A stretch of 64,000 nucleotides of DNA from Halobacterium sp. KA-4 (GTDB lineage: Archaea; Halobacteriota; Halobacteria; Halobacteriales; Halobacteriaceae), in contig NZ_JAJJZG010000008.1 in assembly GCF_021028995.1 (NCBI RefSeq), forward strand, positions 62,001-126,000, read 5' to 3'. A program made the translations under genes and the position numbers. Position 1 is the first letter of the stretch. Every line of letters starts with the position of its first letter. The notes under the pieces were generated by a model. It did no database searches. It was given only the letters and a program-made list of their open reading frames with translations, and was not told the DNA's origin. Of this stretch, positions 1-8,317 are shown in pieces.

Positions 1-869
1 GGCGGCTGGTCGTAGACGCCCGCGACCGCGTCCCAGCCGCCGTCACTGTGGACGTGCTCGACGAACGCCGACCCCGCGCTGTACGGGAAGTACTTCATCA
101 TGTAGACGCCGAGGTGGATGCTCCCGCCGCCCCCGCCACCACCGCCCGCGGCTTCGGGCGTGGCGCACTCCCACTCGGCACCGCAGCGCTCGCTGTACTG
201 GCTGTCGAGGAAGCTCGCTTCGCCCTCGATGAGGCCGTTGTGGGCGTTGGCCTTGTCCCGGGTGGGCGAGGAGAAGTTCGCCTGGAAGTTCCGGAATTGG
301 AGGGCGTGCATCAGCTCGTGGCCGAGTGTGTTCTCGTCGATGGTCGGCGTCTCGGACTCGGAGATGACGACGATTCGGTCGTCGCGGGGCGTGTAGAACC
401 CGAGCACGTTCGACCCGCGGTTTTCGTTCTGGACGGACAGCGAGTCGTTTCGCTCGCCGACGAGGAACAGCGCCTCGAATTTTACGTTGTCGAACGTCGC
501 CATCGCGTCGCTGGAGTTTCCGGTGCCGGTGTACTCGTCGCGGTACGTCGACCGCGAGATGACGTCGACGGGCACCGGCTTCTGGAATTCGATGCCGCGG
601 AGCTGTTCGACCCGCGCCATCGACCGGTTGACGACTTGGTCGCGTTCGGTCTCGTTGAGGCCGTCGTCGACGGTCACGGGGAGGGACTCGTTGTGCCAGT
701 AGCCGCCCTCCCAGCCGAGCGCGTCGCCGGCGGGGTCGGCGTAGTCGAAGTCGCTCGTCGCGGGCGCGGTCGTGGTCTCGACGGCCCCACCGCCGGTCCC
801 GGCGGGGGACTGACAGCCGGCGAGGACGACCAGCGCGACGAACGCCACGGCCAGAATACGGCGTGTCAT
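1..869 (-). CDS. Hvo_1808-family surface lipoprotein (C-terminus cut by window edge)
   Basis: A partial secreted protein of at least 289 residues; its C-terminus lies outside the window. The start at 869 gives a short hydrophobic signal ending in a lipobox (VLAGC, Cys19), so it is probably lipid-anchored on the outer face of the membrane. Residues 184-188 read HELMH, a zinc-metallopeptidase-type HExxH motif, and a Gly-rich stretch follows near residue 240. The overall pattern matches the haloarchaeal Hvo_1808 family of putative surface metallopeptidases. Substrate is unknown. The next gene is divergent, with about 100 bases between them that could hold both promoters. Family assignment is from recall of the HELMH region and lipoprotein layout; peptidase activity is inference. 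Confidence 0.8.
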   Translation of the reverse strand, partial: MTRRILAVAFVALVVLAGCQSPAGTGGGAVETTTAPATSDFDYADPAGDALGWEGGYWHNESLPVTVDDGLNETERDQVVNRSMARVEQLRGIEFQKPVPVDVISRSTYRDEYTGTGNSSDAMATFDNVKFEALFLVGERNDSLSVQNENRGSNVLGFYTPRDDRIVVISESETPTIDENTLGHELMHALQFRNFQANFSSPTRDKANAHNGLIEGEASFLDSQYSERCGAEWECATPEAAGGGGGGGGSIHLGVYMMKYFPYSAGSAFVEHVHSDGGWDAVAGVYDQP

Positions 870-968
870 TACACGCGGTTCGGTCTCGACGGGGTAAAAC
901 GCTACGCACAGCCACACCGCCCGAGGGCCGGCCCAACGGCTTAGTGGCTCGCCGGCGAGCACTCGCGC

Positions 969-1541
969 ATGGAGTTCGACCCCGACAGCACCGCGGTCGT
1001 CGTCGTGGACGTCCAGAACGGCTTCTGCCACCCCGAGGGGAGCCTGTACGCGCCCGCCAGCGAGGAAGTCGTCGACCCCGTCACCTCGCTCGTCTCCCGG
1101 GCGCGCGAGGCGGGCGCGAGCGTCGTCTACACGCGGGACGTCCACCCGCCCGAGCAGTTCGAGGGCAACCACTACTACGACGAGTTCGAGCGCTGGGGCG
1201 AGCACGTCGTCGAGGGGACATGGGACGCCCAGTTCCACGACCGCCTCGACGTGCGCAACGAGGACTACGTCGTGGAGAAACACACCTACGACGCGTTCTA
1301 CCAGACCGGCCTCGAAGGGCACCTCGACACCTACGGTATCGACGACGTGCTGGTCTGCGGGACGCTGGCGAACGTCTGCGTGCTCCACACCGCGGGGAGC
1401 GCGGGCCTGCGGGACTACCGGCCGGTGCTCGTCGAGGACGCCATCGGCTACATCGAAGAAGAGCACCGCGAGTACGCGCTCGACCACGCCGACTGGCTGT
1501 TCGGCGAAGTCCTCGACCGCGACGAGGTCGCGTTCCAGTAG
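969..1541 (+). CDS. Isochorismatase-fold cysteine hydrolase, nicotinamidase-like
   Basis: A 190-residue cytoplasmic hydrolase of the isochorismatase-like fold. The catalytic triad is visible as Asp14 (VVDVQNGF), Lys104 (VEKHTYDAF) and Cys137 (GTLANVCV). Asp57 and His59 in TRDVHP, with a further His at 68, look like the zinc site of nicotinamidases. The length is normal for the family. It probably deaminates nicotinamide to nicotinate in NAD salvage, but other cysteine hydrolases of this fold (isochorismatase, ureidoacrylate hydrolase) share these residues. No other NAD-salvage gene is adjacent. The neighbour on the right is convergent, with only a 9-base gap. Confidence 0.85.
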   Translation: MEFDPDSTAVVVVDVQNGFCHPEGSLYAPASEEVVDPVTSLVSRAREAGASVVYTRDVHPPEQFEGNHYYDEFERWGEHVVEGTWDAQFHDRLDVRNEDYVVEKHTYDAFYQTGLEGHLDTYGIDDVLVCGTLANVCVLHTAGSAGLRDYRPVLVEDAIGYIEEEHREYALDHADWLFGEVLDRDEVAFQ

Positions 1542-1550
1542 TCGGAGCCG

Positions 1551-1988
1551 TCAGTGGAGACTGCCGGACTCGGTGGGCGTCTTCCGAACGATGTAGAGCG
1601 CGCCGACGAGCACGGCGAGCAGGACGGCGAATCCGGCGGACGTCAGCAGCGCTTCCATCGCGGCGTGGTCATCGGGGTGGAAACTGATGACGCGACGCGT
1701 GACCGCGATGATGCCGGTGATGATGACGATGCGGACGACGCTCTCCTCGCGGGTGTACGCGACGACCGTCTGGTAGATTTCCACGATGATGAAGAGGAGG
1801 AGGACGGTGTCGATGAGCGCGATGACCTCGCTGGTCTGCGTGATGGCGCCCGTGCGGACCAACTGGAAGATGTTCAATCCGAGGTCGAAGACGCCGACAG
1901 CGAACAGCAAGACGAGCACGTACGCGGCGACGATTTCGACCGCCTGGATGAGTCGCTCGGTGATTCGTACGTGGTCGTCGACGTCCAT
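1551..1988 (-). CDS. PsiE-like membrane protein
   Basis: A 145-residue integral membrane protein with about four transmembrane segments and an Asp-rich cytoplasmic N-terminus. The pattern ERLIQAVEIVAAYVL near the N-terminus, later LIDTVLLLFIIVEIYQT, and a His/Asp pair in a loop (SFHPDDHAAM) resemble the phosphate-starvation-inducible PsiE family. The biochemical role of PsiE is not established even in bacteria. The gene is monocistronic in appearance, and the upstream region is shared with no divergent gene. No phosphate-regulation gene is visible nearby, so phosphate control is not supported by context. Confidence 0.75.
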   Translation of the reverse strand: MDVDDHVRITERLIQAVEIVAAYVLVLLFAVGVFDLGLNIFQLVRTGAITQTSEVIALIDTVLLLFIIVEIYQTVVAYTREESVVRIVIITGIIAVTRRVISFHPDDHAAMEALLTSAGFAVLLAVLVGALYIVRKTPTESGSLH

Positions 1989-2049
1989 GCACCGGAGTAC
2001 AGACGGGGCGCTATTAAGAGCGTGGGCGGGACGCGGTCCCAGGTGACCG

Positions 2050-2871
2050 CTACGTAATGTCGACCGAGACGCTATCTCCGACCGCGAGGTCGTGGCCGGG
2101 TGCGACGAGTTTGACGCCGAGCCGATCGGTGCCGAGCCACAGCGAAAGCCCGCGAATCGGCTCGCCGTTCGCCGTCACGGTGACGTCCCGCCACGCGACG
2201 GTGCGGCCGTCCGCGACGTCGCCGACGTGCGTCCCGAGGAACGAAACCGGGTCGTCGTCCGCGCTGCCGCGTCCGAAAACGCCGCCGCCCTCGTAGTGCG
2301 GGAAGCCGCCGTCGAGCACACGGCCGTCGTCGGTGGCGATACCCGCGAACCGCTTGCCCGGTTCAGGGTGTTCGGGCGCGTCGAGGAGCGCGTACGTCTC
2401 CCCGGTTTCTACGACCTCGCCAGTGCCGTCCCAGGGGACTGGCTCGACGTGCGCGTCGAGGTCGAGCGGGAGCGACCCGGACGCTCGCACGGCGTCGCCG
2501 TCGCGCTCGCGGAACCCGAGGTGGACGTGGTTGTCGACCCACGGCGCGAAGAAGCCCGAGCGCACCATCCGCCCGAGGTCGTCGCCGAGCGCGACGGCAT
2601 CGCCGGCTTCGACGGCGGGCGCGACGTGGAGGATGCGCGCGAGGTAGTCGCCCGTATCGACGACGATGAGGTGATCGTGGTCGGCGGCGTACGGCTTCGA
2701 CGGACAGCGGACGGTGCGGGTCTCCACGACTTCGCCCGCGACCGGACTGGGGGCGCGAGCGGTCCGGGGGTACAAGTCGACCGCACAGCCGGCGTCGTGG
2801 GCGGGGTACGGCGAGTTGTAGAGGGACGCTCGCGGGTAGCGCGCGAGCACGTCGCCGTCCAGCGTGACCAT
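2050..2871 (-). CDS. Conserved haloarchaeal protein with M23/lysostaphin-like domain
   Basis: A 273-residue protein without signal peptide or membrane segment. The N-terminal half has the layout of an M23/biotinyl-lipoyl-like beta fold: an HDAGCAVDLYP segment near residue 25, then PVAGEVVETRTV, DHLIVVDTGDYLARILHV and VDNHVHLGFRERDG. The His-x-His (NHVHLGF) resembles the second metal-binding motif of M23 peptidases. Haloarchaea lack murein, so a peptidoglycan role is unlikely. It could be a carrier-like or repurposed domain. The C-terminal part (from about residue 165) resembles nothing I recognise. It is divergent from the lipoate ligase-like gene, with about 50 bases between the two starts, which suggests shared control. 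Confidence 0.7.
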   Translation of the reverse strand: MVTLDGDVLARYPRASLYNSPYPAHDAGCAVDLYPRTARAPSPVAGEVVETRTVRCPSKPYAADHDHLIVVDTGDYLARILHVAPAVEAGDAVALGDDLGRMVRSGFFAPWVDNHVHLGFRERDGDAVRASGSLPLDLDAHVEPVPWDGTGEVVETGETYALLDAPEHPEPGKRFAGIATDDGRVLDGGFPHYEGGGVFGRGSADDDPVSFLGTHVGDVADGRTVAWRDVTVTANGEPIRGLSLWLGTDRLGVKLVAPGHDLAVGDSVSVDIT

Positions 2872-2922
2872 ACCCGCGAATCGGACCGTGAGGATTTACC
2901 GCCGTCGGTCGAAGGGACCGGT

Positions 2923-3591
2923 ATGCGCGTGCTCCGCGAGCAAACCGACAGCCCGGACGCCGACCGCGCGGCGACCCGGCGGCTCCTCGATTCCGTCGGG
3001 GAGACCGGCGAGCCGGCGGTCCGCGTGTGGGCTCCGGGTCGCCAACTCGCGTTCGGCCGCCGAGACGCCAACAGCGACGGCTACGAGGCCGCCCGCGAGG
3101 CCGCTCGAGAGCACGGCTTCCCGCCAGTCGAGCGCAGCGTCGGCGGGCGCGCGGTCGCGTACACGGAGACGACGCTCGCGTTCGCCAGAGTCACGCCGGT
3201 CGAGGGCGTCCGCACGGGCCTCCAGGAGCGCTACGACGCGATGGTCGCGGACGTCGTCGACGCGCTCGCTGCAGTCGGCGTGGCCGCCAACGAGGGCGAA
3301 CCTCCAGACTCGTTCTGCCCGGGCGACCACTCCGTCTCCGCGGACGGTAAACTCGCGGGCATCGCCCAGCGCGTGACGAAGGACGCCGCGCTCACGTCGG
3401 GCGTGCTCGTCGTCGACGGCCGCGACGAGATTGCCGACGTACTCGCAGACGCCTACCCGAAACTCGGGGTCCCGTTCGACCCGAAATCGGTGGGGAGCGT
3501 CGCGACTGCTGGCGGCGACACCGAACGCGTCAGGGACGAACTGGAGCGTGCGCTCGTCGGCGATGAAGAGGTCGACGTGGAACGGCTCTAG
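2923..3591 (+). CDS. Lipoate--protein ligase A family protein
   Basis: A 222-residue member of the biotin/lipoate A/B ligase family. The N-terminal region RVWAPGRQLAFGRRDAN and the SVGGRAVAYTETT segment (about residues 66-78) match the substrate-binding RRxxGGxxV motif, and SADGKLAGIAQR (about residue 145) contains the conserved lysine. It would activate lipoate or octanoate with ATP and load it on the E2 subunit of 2-oxoacid dehydrogenase or on GcvH. The start at 2923 was chosen because an upstream reading frame extension runs through the divergent gene. There is no LplA C-terminal domain here. A likely client, the 2-oxoacid dehydrogenase complex, lies about 50 kb away in the same window. 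Confidence 0.82.
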   Translation: MRVLREQTDSPDADRAATRRLLDSVGETGEPAVRVWAPGRQLAFGRRDANSDGYEAAREAAREHGFPPVERSVGGRAVAYTETTLAFARVTPVEGVRTGLQERYDAMVADVVDALAAVGVAANEGEPPDSFCPGDHSVSADGKLAGIAQRVTKDAALTSGVLVVDGRDEIADVLADAYPKLGVPFDPKSVGSVATAGGDTERVRDELERALVGDEEVDVERL

Positions 3592-3643
3592 GGGCTTTCC
3601 AACCACAGTACCAGCGATTACACAGCCGGCCCCTGGCGGATTG

Positions 3644-3709
3644 AAAGGGCGAGGCGCGCTCGCGGCCGGAGGCCGTGTGCGGTCCGCGAGCGCGACGAGG
3701 GCTTTCTAG
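3644..3709. repeat. Intergenic long inverted repeat
   Basis: An 11-bp perfect inverted repeat lies between the lipoate ligase-like gene and dihydroorotase: CGCGCTCGCGG at 3655-3665 and CCGCGAGCGCG at 3684-3694. GAAAG outside the left arm and CTTTC outside the right arm extend the pairing. The loop contains a smaller GGCC/GGCC dyad. It follows the stop at 3591 and could act as a terminator-like hairpin or be a member of a dispersed haloarchaeal repeat family. Confidence 0.6.
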
Positions 3710-3747
3710 GAGGCGGCACCGAGTAACGAGCGGTGAGTACGTCTCCG

Positions 3748-3758
3748 CAGTACTTAGG
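3748..3758 (+). promoter_or_regulatory. TATA-like element of dihydroorotase gene
   Basis: The sequence GTACTTAGG lies about 28 bases before the ATG at 3782, the spacing of an archaeal TATA box for a leaderless transcript. Assignment is by spacing and base composition only. Confidence 0.35.
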
Positions 3759-3781
3759 CCGGTGCCTGAAGACGACCACGT

Positions 3782-5044
3782 ATGCGAGTAATCCGGAACG
3801 CAACGCTGGCGGACGGGCGGGAGCGCGACGTCCGAATCGCGGATGGGCGCATCGACGCGGTGGGCGAGGACCTCGACGGGGAGACGCTCGTCGACGCGAC
3901 GGGGAAGCGCCTGCTGCCGGGGATGATAGACGCGCACGTGCACTTCCGCCAGCCCGGGTACGGGCACAAGGAGACGTGGGCGACGGGGTCGCGGAGCGCG
4001 GCGGCGGGCGGGGTCACTACCGTCGTCGACCAGCCGAACACGGAGCCGCCGACGGTGACGGGCGCGGCGTTCGACGAGAAGGCCGAGTACGCGGTCGACT
4101 CGCTCGTGGACTGGGGTATCAACGGCGGCGTCACCGAAGACTGGGACCCCGAAACGCTGTTCGACCGGCCGCTGTTCGCGCTCGGGGAGGTGTTCCTCGC
4201 TGATTCGACCGGGGACATGGGCATCGACGCGGACCTGTTCGCGGACGCGTGCCGGCGCGCGGCCGAGGAGGACGTGGTCGTTACCGTGCACGCCGAGGAC
4301 GCCGACCTATTCTCCGAGGAGGCGAAGGAGCGTGACGACGCGGACGCGTGGAGCGCGTACCGGACGGCCGAAGCCGAGGAGGCGGCCGTGGAGCGCGCCG
4401 TCGGCGTCGGTGGGAACGTCGGCGCGACGATTCACGTCGCGCACACGTCGACACCCGAGGGCGTGGACGCGGCGCGGGCGGGCGGCGCGACCTGCGAGGT
4501 GACGCCCCACCACCTGTTCCTCTCGCGCGAGGACCTCGACGAGTTGGGGACGTTCGGGCGGATGAACCCGCCGCTGCGCAGCGAGGAGCGCCGCGAGGCG
4601 CTGTTCGAGCGACTCGAGGACGGCGAAGTCGATATCGTCGCGACCGACCACGCGCCCCACACGCGCGAGGAGAAGGACGCGAGCATCTGGGACGCGCCCT
4701 CCGGCGTGCCGGGTGTCGAGACCGCGCTGCCGCTGCTGCTCCAGGCTGCCAGCGAGGGGAGGCTGAGCTACGAGCGCGTGCGGGACGTCACCGCCGCGAA
4801 TCCCGCGGATATCTTCGACCTGTCCGACAAGGGACGCATCGAAGCCGGCCGGGACGCCGACCTCGTGCTCGTCGACCCCGACGCGTCCCGCGAAATTCGC
4901 GGCGACGACCTCCACTCGAAGTGCGGGTGGACGCCGTTCGAGGGGATGGCGGGCGTGTTCCCTGAGTTGACGATGGTGCGCGGGACGGTCGTCTGGGACG
5001 GCGAGGAGTTCGACGAGCACGACGGCGAGAACGTCCGCGCCTGA
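3782..5044 (+). CDS. pyrC: Dihydroorotase
   Basis: A 420-residue amidohydrolase that closes carbamoyl-aspartate to dihydroorotate in de novo pyrimidine synthesis. The metal site is visible: DAHVHFRQPG at residues 50-59, then VTVHAED, HVAHTSTPEG, TPHHLFL and the catalytic-Asp motif VATDHAPH. NPPLRS, which binds substrate, is also present. Length and motif order fit archaeal type I dihydroorotase. The C-terminus has the expected strand that reads ADLVLVDPD. It is followed after 45 bases by carbamate kinase in the same direction, so the two may be co-transcribed. pyrD is also in the window but about 36 kb away. Confidence 0.95.
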   Translation: MRVIRNATLADGRERDVRIADGRIDAVGEDLDGETLVDATGKRLLPGMIDAHVHFRQPGYGHKETWATGSRSAAAGGVTTVVDQPNTEPPTVTGAAFDEKAEYAVDSLVDWGINGGVTEDWDPETLFDRPLFALGEVFLADSTGDMGIDADLFADACRRAAEEDVVVTVHAEDADLFSEEAKERDDADAWSAYRTAEAEEAAVERAVGVGGNVGATIHVAHTSTPEGVDAARAGGATCEVTPHHLFLSREDLDELGTFGRMNPPLRSEERREALFERLEDGEVDIVATDHAPHTREEKDASIWDAPSGVPGVETALPLLLQAASEGRLSYERVRDVTAANPADIFDLSDKGRIEAGRDADLVLVDPDASREIRGDDLHSKCGWTPFEGMAGVFPELTMVRGTVVWDGEEFDEHDGENVRA

Positions 5045-5089
5045 GAGATTGCCGGCAGGGCTTAGTGCGGCGACGGCGACCGCTCATGT

Positions 5090-6001
5090 ATGCGAACGGT
5101 CGTCGCGCTCGGCGGGAACGCGCTCGCGCCGAGCGGCGAAGCCACGATAGCCGCCCAGCGCGAGCGAATCGAGGAGACCGCCGACGAACTTCAGGTACTC
5201 CACGAGGAGGGCCACGACCTCGTGTCGACGCACGGGAACGGCCCGCAGGTCGGCGCGCTGCTCCGCCAGCAGGAGGAGTCGAACGTGCCCGAGCGCCCCC
5301 TCGACGTGCTCGTCGCGGAGACGCAGGCACAAATCGGCTACCTCCTCCAGCAGGCCATCGACGAGCGCATTAACGCCAGCGTCGCGTCGGTCGTCACCCA
5401 AGTAGCGGTTGACCCCGAGGATTCGGCGTTCGACGAACCGTCGAAGCCGGTCGGCCCGTACCTGAGCGCCGAGCAGGCCCGCGAGCGCGACTTCGAGACG
5501 ACGGAAGTGACGACGCCCGAGGGCGAGACGGCGTACCGGCGGGTCGTCCCCTCACCCGAACCCACGCGGATTTTGGAGGGCGAGCGCGTCGAGAGTCTGG
5601 TCGCGGACGGCGCGCCCGTCGTCTGCGGCGGCGGTGGCGGCGTCCCGGTCACCGTCGGGGAGGAAGGAATCGAGGGAGTGGCGGCGGTCGTCGACAAGGA
5701 CCACACGACGCGCCTCGTCGCCGAGCGCGTCGACTCGGAGGTGCTGGTGATGGCGACGGACGTCCCCTGCGTCTACACGGACTTCGGGACGGCCGAGCAG
5801 ACCTCCATCGAGGATGCGACCGCCGCGGAGATGCGTGAACACCTCGCCAGCGGCGAGTTCGGCGAGGGGAGCATGCAGCCGAAAGTGCGGGCGTGTCTGC
5901 GGTTTCTCGACGCGGGCGGCGAGCGCGCGGTCGTCGCGGGAACGGGGGATATTGCTGCGGCGGTCGCGGGCGACGCCGGCACGCAGATTAGCCCGGACTA
6001 G
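5090..6001 (+). CDS. arcC: Carbamate kinase
   Basis: A 303-residue amino acid kinase family enzyme that interconverts carbamoyl phosphate plus ADP with carbamate plus ATP. Diagnostic segments are VVALGGNAL at the N-terminus, STHGNGPQVGALL, VCGGGGGVPVT and VVDKDHTTRLVA; the last two are characteristic of carbamate kinase rather than other kinases of the fold. Length is typical. In haloarchaea it can work in fermentative arginine use, but no arginine deiminase or ornithine carbamoyltransferase is nearby. Its position after dihydroorotase suggests a link to carbamoyl phosphate metabolism. Its stop overlaps by four bases the stop of the convergent membrane protein gene. Confidence 0.93.
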   Translation: MRTVVALGGNALAPSGEATIAAQRERIEETADELQVLHEEGHDLVSTHGNGPQVGALLRQQEESNVPERPLDVLVAETQAQIGYLLQQAIDERINASVASVVTQVAVDPEDSAFDEPSKPVGPYLSAEQARERDFETTEVTTPEGETAYRRVVPSPEPTRILEGERVESLVADGAPVVCGGGGGVPVTVGEEGIEGVAAVVDKDHTTRLVAERVDSEVLVMATDVPCVYTDFGTAEQTSIEDATAAEMREHLASGEFGEGSMQPKVRACLRFLDAGGERAVVAGTGDIAAAVAGDAGTQISPD

Positions 6002-6348
6002 ACGCCGAGCGCGACGGCCGTGACTGCGGCGGCGAACGCCCAACCCGCGCCCGTCCACGTGAGCACGAAGAAGGCCTCGCGCGCGCCAGCCTCGGTCCAC
6101 GCGGAGCCGACGTCGACGTACTCCTGGACGCCGCGGAGCGTCTCGCCGAGGCCGACGGCGGTCGCCCACGCGAACACGCCGAACCCGAGGACGAGCGCGC
6201 CGAGCGCGAACGCCGTGTCGGTCGCGCCCTTCGGGGACGTGACGACGAGTAGCGCCAGCGAGAGGGCGACGCCGACTGCGGCGCCGCGGAGGGTCCAGCG
6301 GCCCGCGCGAACGACGAGGTCGCGCAGGCTGGGGGGAGAATCAGTCAA
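5998..6348 (-). CDS. Small four-helix membrane protein at end of ABC operon
   Basis: A 116-residue hydrophobic protein with about four predicted transmembrane segments and a short charged N-terminus (MTDSPPSLRDL). I do not recognise a characterised family. Its start overlaps the end of the upstream permease gene by eight bases, so translation is probably coupled and the gene is the last of the peptide-importer operon. A role as accessory membrane component is possible but unproven. Its stop overlaps the carbamate kinase stop on the opposite strand. Confidence 0.75.
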   Translation of the reverse strand: MTDSPPSLRDLVVRAGRWTLRGAAVGVALSLALLVVTSPKGATDTAFALGALVLGFGVFAWATAVGLGETLRGVQEYVDVGSAWTEAGAREAFFVLTWTGAGWAFAAAVTAVALGV

Positions 6349-7258
6349 TCGCTTCCCGCATCCGCGGGTCGAGCGCGTCGCGCATGCCGTCCCCGAGGAG
6401 GTTGAACCCGAGGACGGTCAGCGCGAGCAGCAGGCCGGGGAAGAACGACCACCACCACGCCCCCGAGAAGAGGCCGTACTCGACGCCGTTCGAGAGCATC
6501 ATCCCCCACGTCGGTTCGCCGGGGCTGGCACCGAACCCGAGGAAGGACAGCGCGGCGATGTCGATGATTGCGAGCCCGAAGTTCAGCGTCGACTGGACGG
6601 TGATGGGGGCCAGGCAGTTCGGGAGCACGTGGCGAACCAGCAGCCGGGGGTCGGTCGCACCGAGTGCGCGCGTCGCCTCGATGTACTCGTCCTCCAGAAC
6701 TTTCAGCGCGGCGCCGCGGACGACGCGGGCGAACCGCGGCGTGTACACGAGCGTCAGCGCCGCGACCGCGCGCCACAGGCCGAGGTCGTCCGGGAAGATG
6801 GTGACGAGCGCGAGCGCGAGCAGTAGCGACGGGAACGACAACAGCACGTCCATCGTGCGCATGATGACGTTGTCCGTGAGGTCGCCGTAGTACGCCGCGA
6901 TGATGCCGAGGCCGACGCCGAGCACGGTGGAGGCGGCGACCGTGACGGTGCCGTACAGCATCGCGTACCACGCGCCGTACAGCACGCGCGGGAAGATGTC
7001 GCGGGCCTGGCCGTCGGTGCCGAACCAGTACTGCGCGCTCGGCGCGGCCTCGGTTGGGTTCGTACCGAACTGCGTCGACGTAATCGCGCCGAGGTCGTAG
7101 GCGAACCGGGCGTAGATGGCGACCGCGAACACGCCGCCGATGAGCGTGAGGCCGAGGACGGCCAGTCGGTTCGACAACAGTTCGGAGAGGAACGGGCTCG
7201 CGCGGAGCCGCTCGACGATGCCACGCTCGACGTCGGGAGTTTGGGTTTCGGTGCTCAT
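6341..7258 (-). CDS. dppC: Dipeptide/oligopeptide ABC transporter permease (DppC/OppC type)
   Basis: A 305-residue inner membrane permease of the binding-protein-dependent transport family. The N-terminus is cytoplasmic and followed by about six transmembrane segments. The C-terminal part carries the EAA loop (YIEATRALGATDPRLLVRHVLPN), which docks the ATPase, and the OppC-like end GDGMRDALDPRMRE. The start codon at 7258 overlaps the stop of the DppB-type gene by four bases, typical translational coupling. Together with the upstream genes it forms a complete importer for peptides or related solutes; nickel is an alternative substrate for this family. Confidence 0.92.
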   Translation of the reverse strand: MSTETQTPDVERGIVERLRASPFLSELLSNRLAVLGLTLIGGVFAVAIYARFAYDLGAITSTQFGTNPTEAAPSAQYWFGTDGQARDIFPRVLYGAWYAMLYGTVTVAASTVLGVGLGIIAAYYGDLTDNVIMRTMDVLLSFPSLLLALALVTIFPDDLGLWRAVAALTLVYTPRFARVVRGAALKVLEDEYIEATRALGATDPRLLVRHVLPNCLAPITVQSTLNFGLAIIDIAALSFLGFGASPGEPTWGMMLSNGVEYGLFSGAWWWSFFPGLLLALTVLGFNLLGDGMRDALDPRMREAID

Positions 7259-8268
7259 TGTTCGATGCGGGGGTCGAGGACGGAGTACGTCACGTCGACG
7301 AGGAGGTTCACCAGCGTGTACATCACCGCGAACACGAGCACGGTGGCTTGCACGACCGGGTAGTCACTCTGGTTGATGGCGCTGACCAGCAGCGTGCCGA
7401 TGCCGTTGATTTCGAAGACGGTCTCGGTAAGCACGGCACCGCCGAGCAGCGCCCCGAACTGGATGCCGATGATGGTGATGACGGGGATGAAGGCGTTGCG
7501 GAGGCCGTGTTTCATCGTCGTAATCTTCTCGCCCTGGCCCTTCGCGCGGGCAGTCCGCATGTAGTCCTGGCGGATGACCTCGATCATCGACGAGCGCATC
7601 ATCCGCGAGATGAGGGCCATCTGGTAGATGCCCAGCACGACGATGGGCAACAGGAGGTGGCGGAACGCCGACCGGAACGCGGGGAGGTCGCCCGCGAGGA
7701 GGGTGTCCACGAGGATGAAGCCGGTGACGGCGTCGATGAAGTGCGCGGAGCCGATGCGGCCGCTCGTCGGTAGGATGCCGAGGAACTGCGCGAACAGCAG
7801 GATGAGCAGCGGGCCGCTCCAATAGATGGGGATGCTGATGCCGCTGAGCGCGCCGATGCGCGTGAGGTGGTCGGTGAGCGTGTCCTGTTTGACCGCGCTC
7901 AGGATGCCCAGCGGCAGCCCGAACAGCAGGCCCGCGAGCTGGCCGAGCACCGCGAGCTCGATGGTGATGGGGAGGCGGTCGGCGAGAATCTGGCTGACCG
8001 GCGTGCCGCGCTGAATCTGGTAGGACTGGCCGAAGTCGAAGGTGGCGACGTCGCCGAGGAACCGGAGGTACTGCTGCCAGAGCGGGTCGTTCAGCCCGAG
8101 GTCCGTACGGACCTGCTCGACGAACGCCTGACTCGCGCGCTGGCCGGCGATTGCGACCGCCGGGTCGCCCGGCGAGAGGTGGAGGATCGCGAACACGACG
8201 GTCGCCACCCCGAACAGCACGGGGACGAGGAGCAGCAACCGTTTTGCGACGAACCGCTTTGAGACCAT
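7255..8268 (-). CDS. dppB: Dipeptide/oligopeptide ABC transporter permease (DppB/OppB type)
   Basis: A 337-residue permease with an N-terminal transmembrane helix (KRLLLLVPVLFGVATVVF) and the OppB hallmark HLSPGDPAVAIAG in the first periplasmic-side segment. Later helices include the EAA-type loop YMRTARAKGQGEKITTMKHGLRNA. Length and order fit the OppB family. It is the third gene of the minus-strand operon: fused ATPase, binding protein, DppB, DppC. It is separated from the binding-protein gene by about 50 bases. Confidence 0.93.
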   Translation of the reverse strand: MVSKRFVAKRLLLLVPVLFGVATVVFAILHLSPGDPAVAIAGQRASQAFVEQVRTDLGLNDPLWQQYLRFLGDVATFDFGQSYQIQRGTPVSQILADRLPITIELAVLGQLAGLLFGLPLGILSAVKQDTLTDHLTRIGALSGISIPIYWSGPLLILLFAQFLGILPTSGRIGSAHFIDAVTGFILVDTLLAGDLPAFRSAFRHLLLPIVVLGIYQMALISRMMRSSMIEVIRQDYMRTARAKGQGEKITTMKHGLRNAFIPVITIIGIQFGALLGGAVLTETVFEINGIGTLLVSAINQSDYPVVQATVLVFAVMYTLVNLLVDVTYSVLDPRIEQ

Positions 8269-8317
8269 TACGCGAAGGGGGGAGTGCGAGAATTAAAAAG
8301 GTCCCGTCGTGGGGCCG

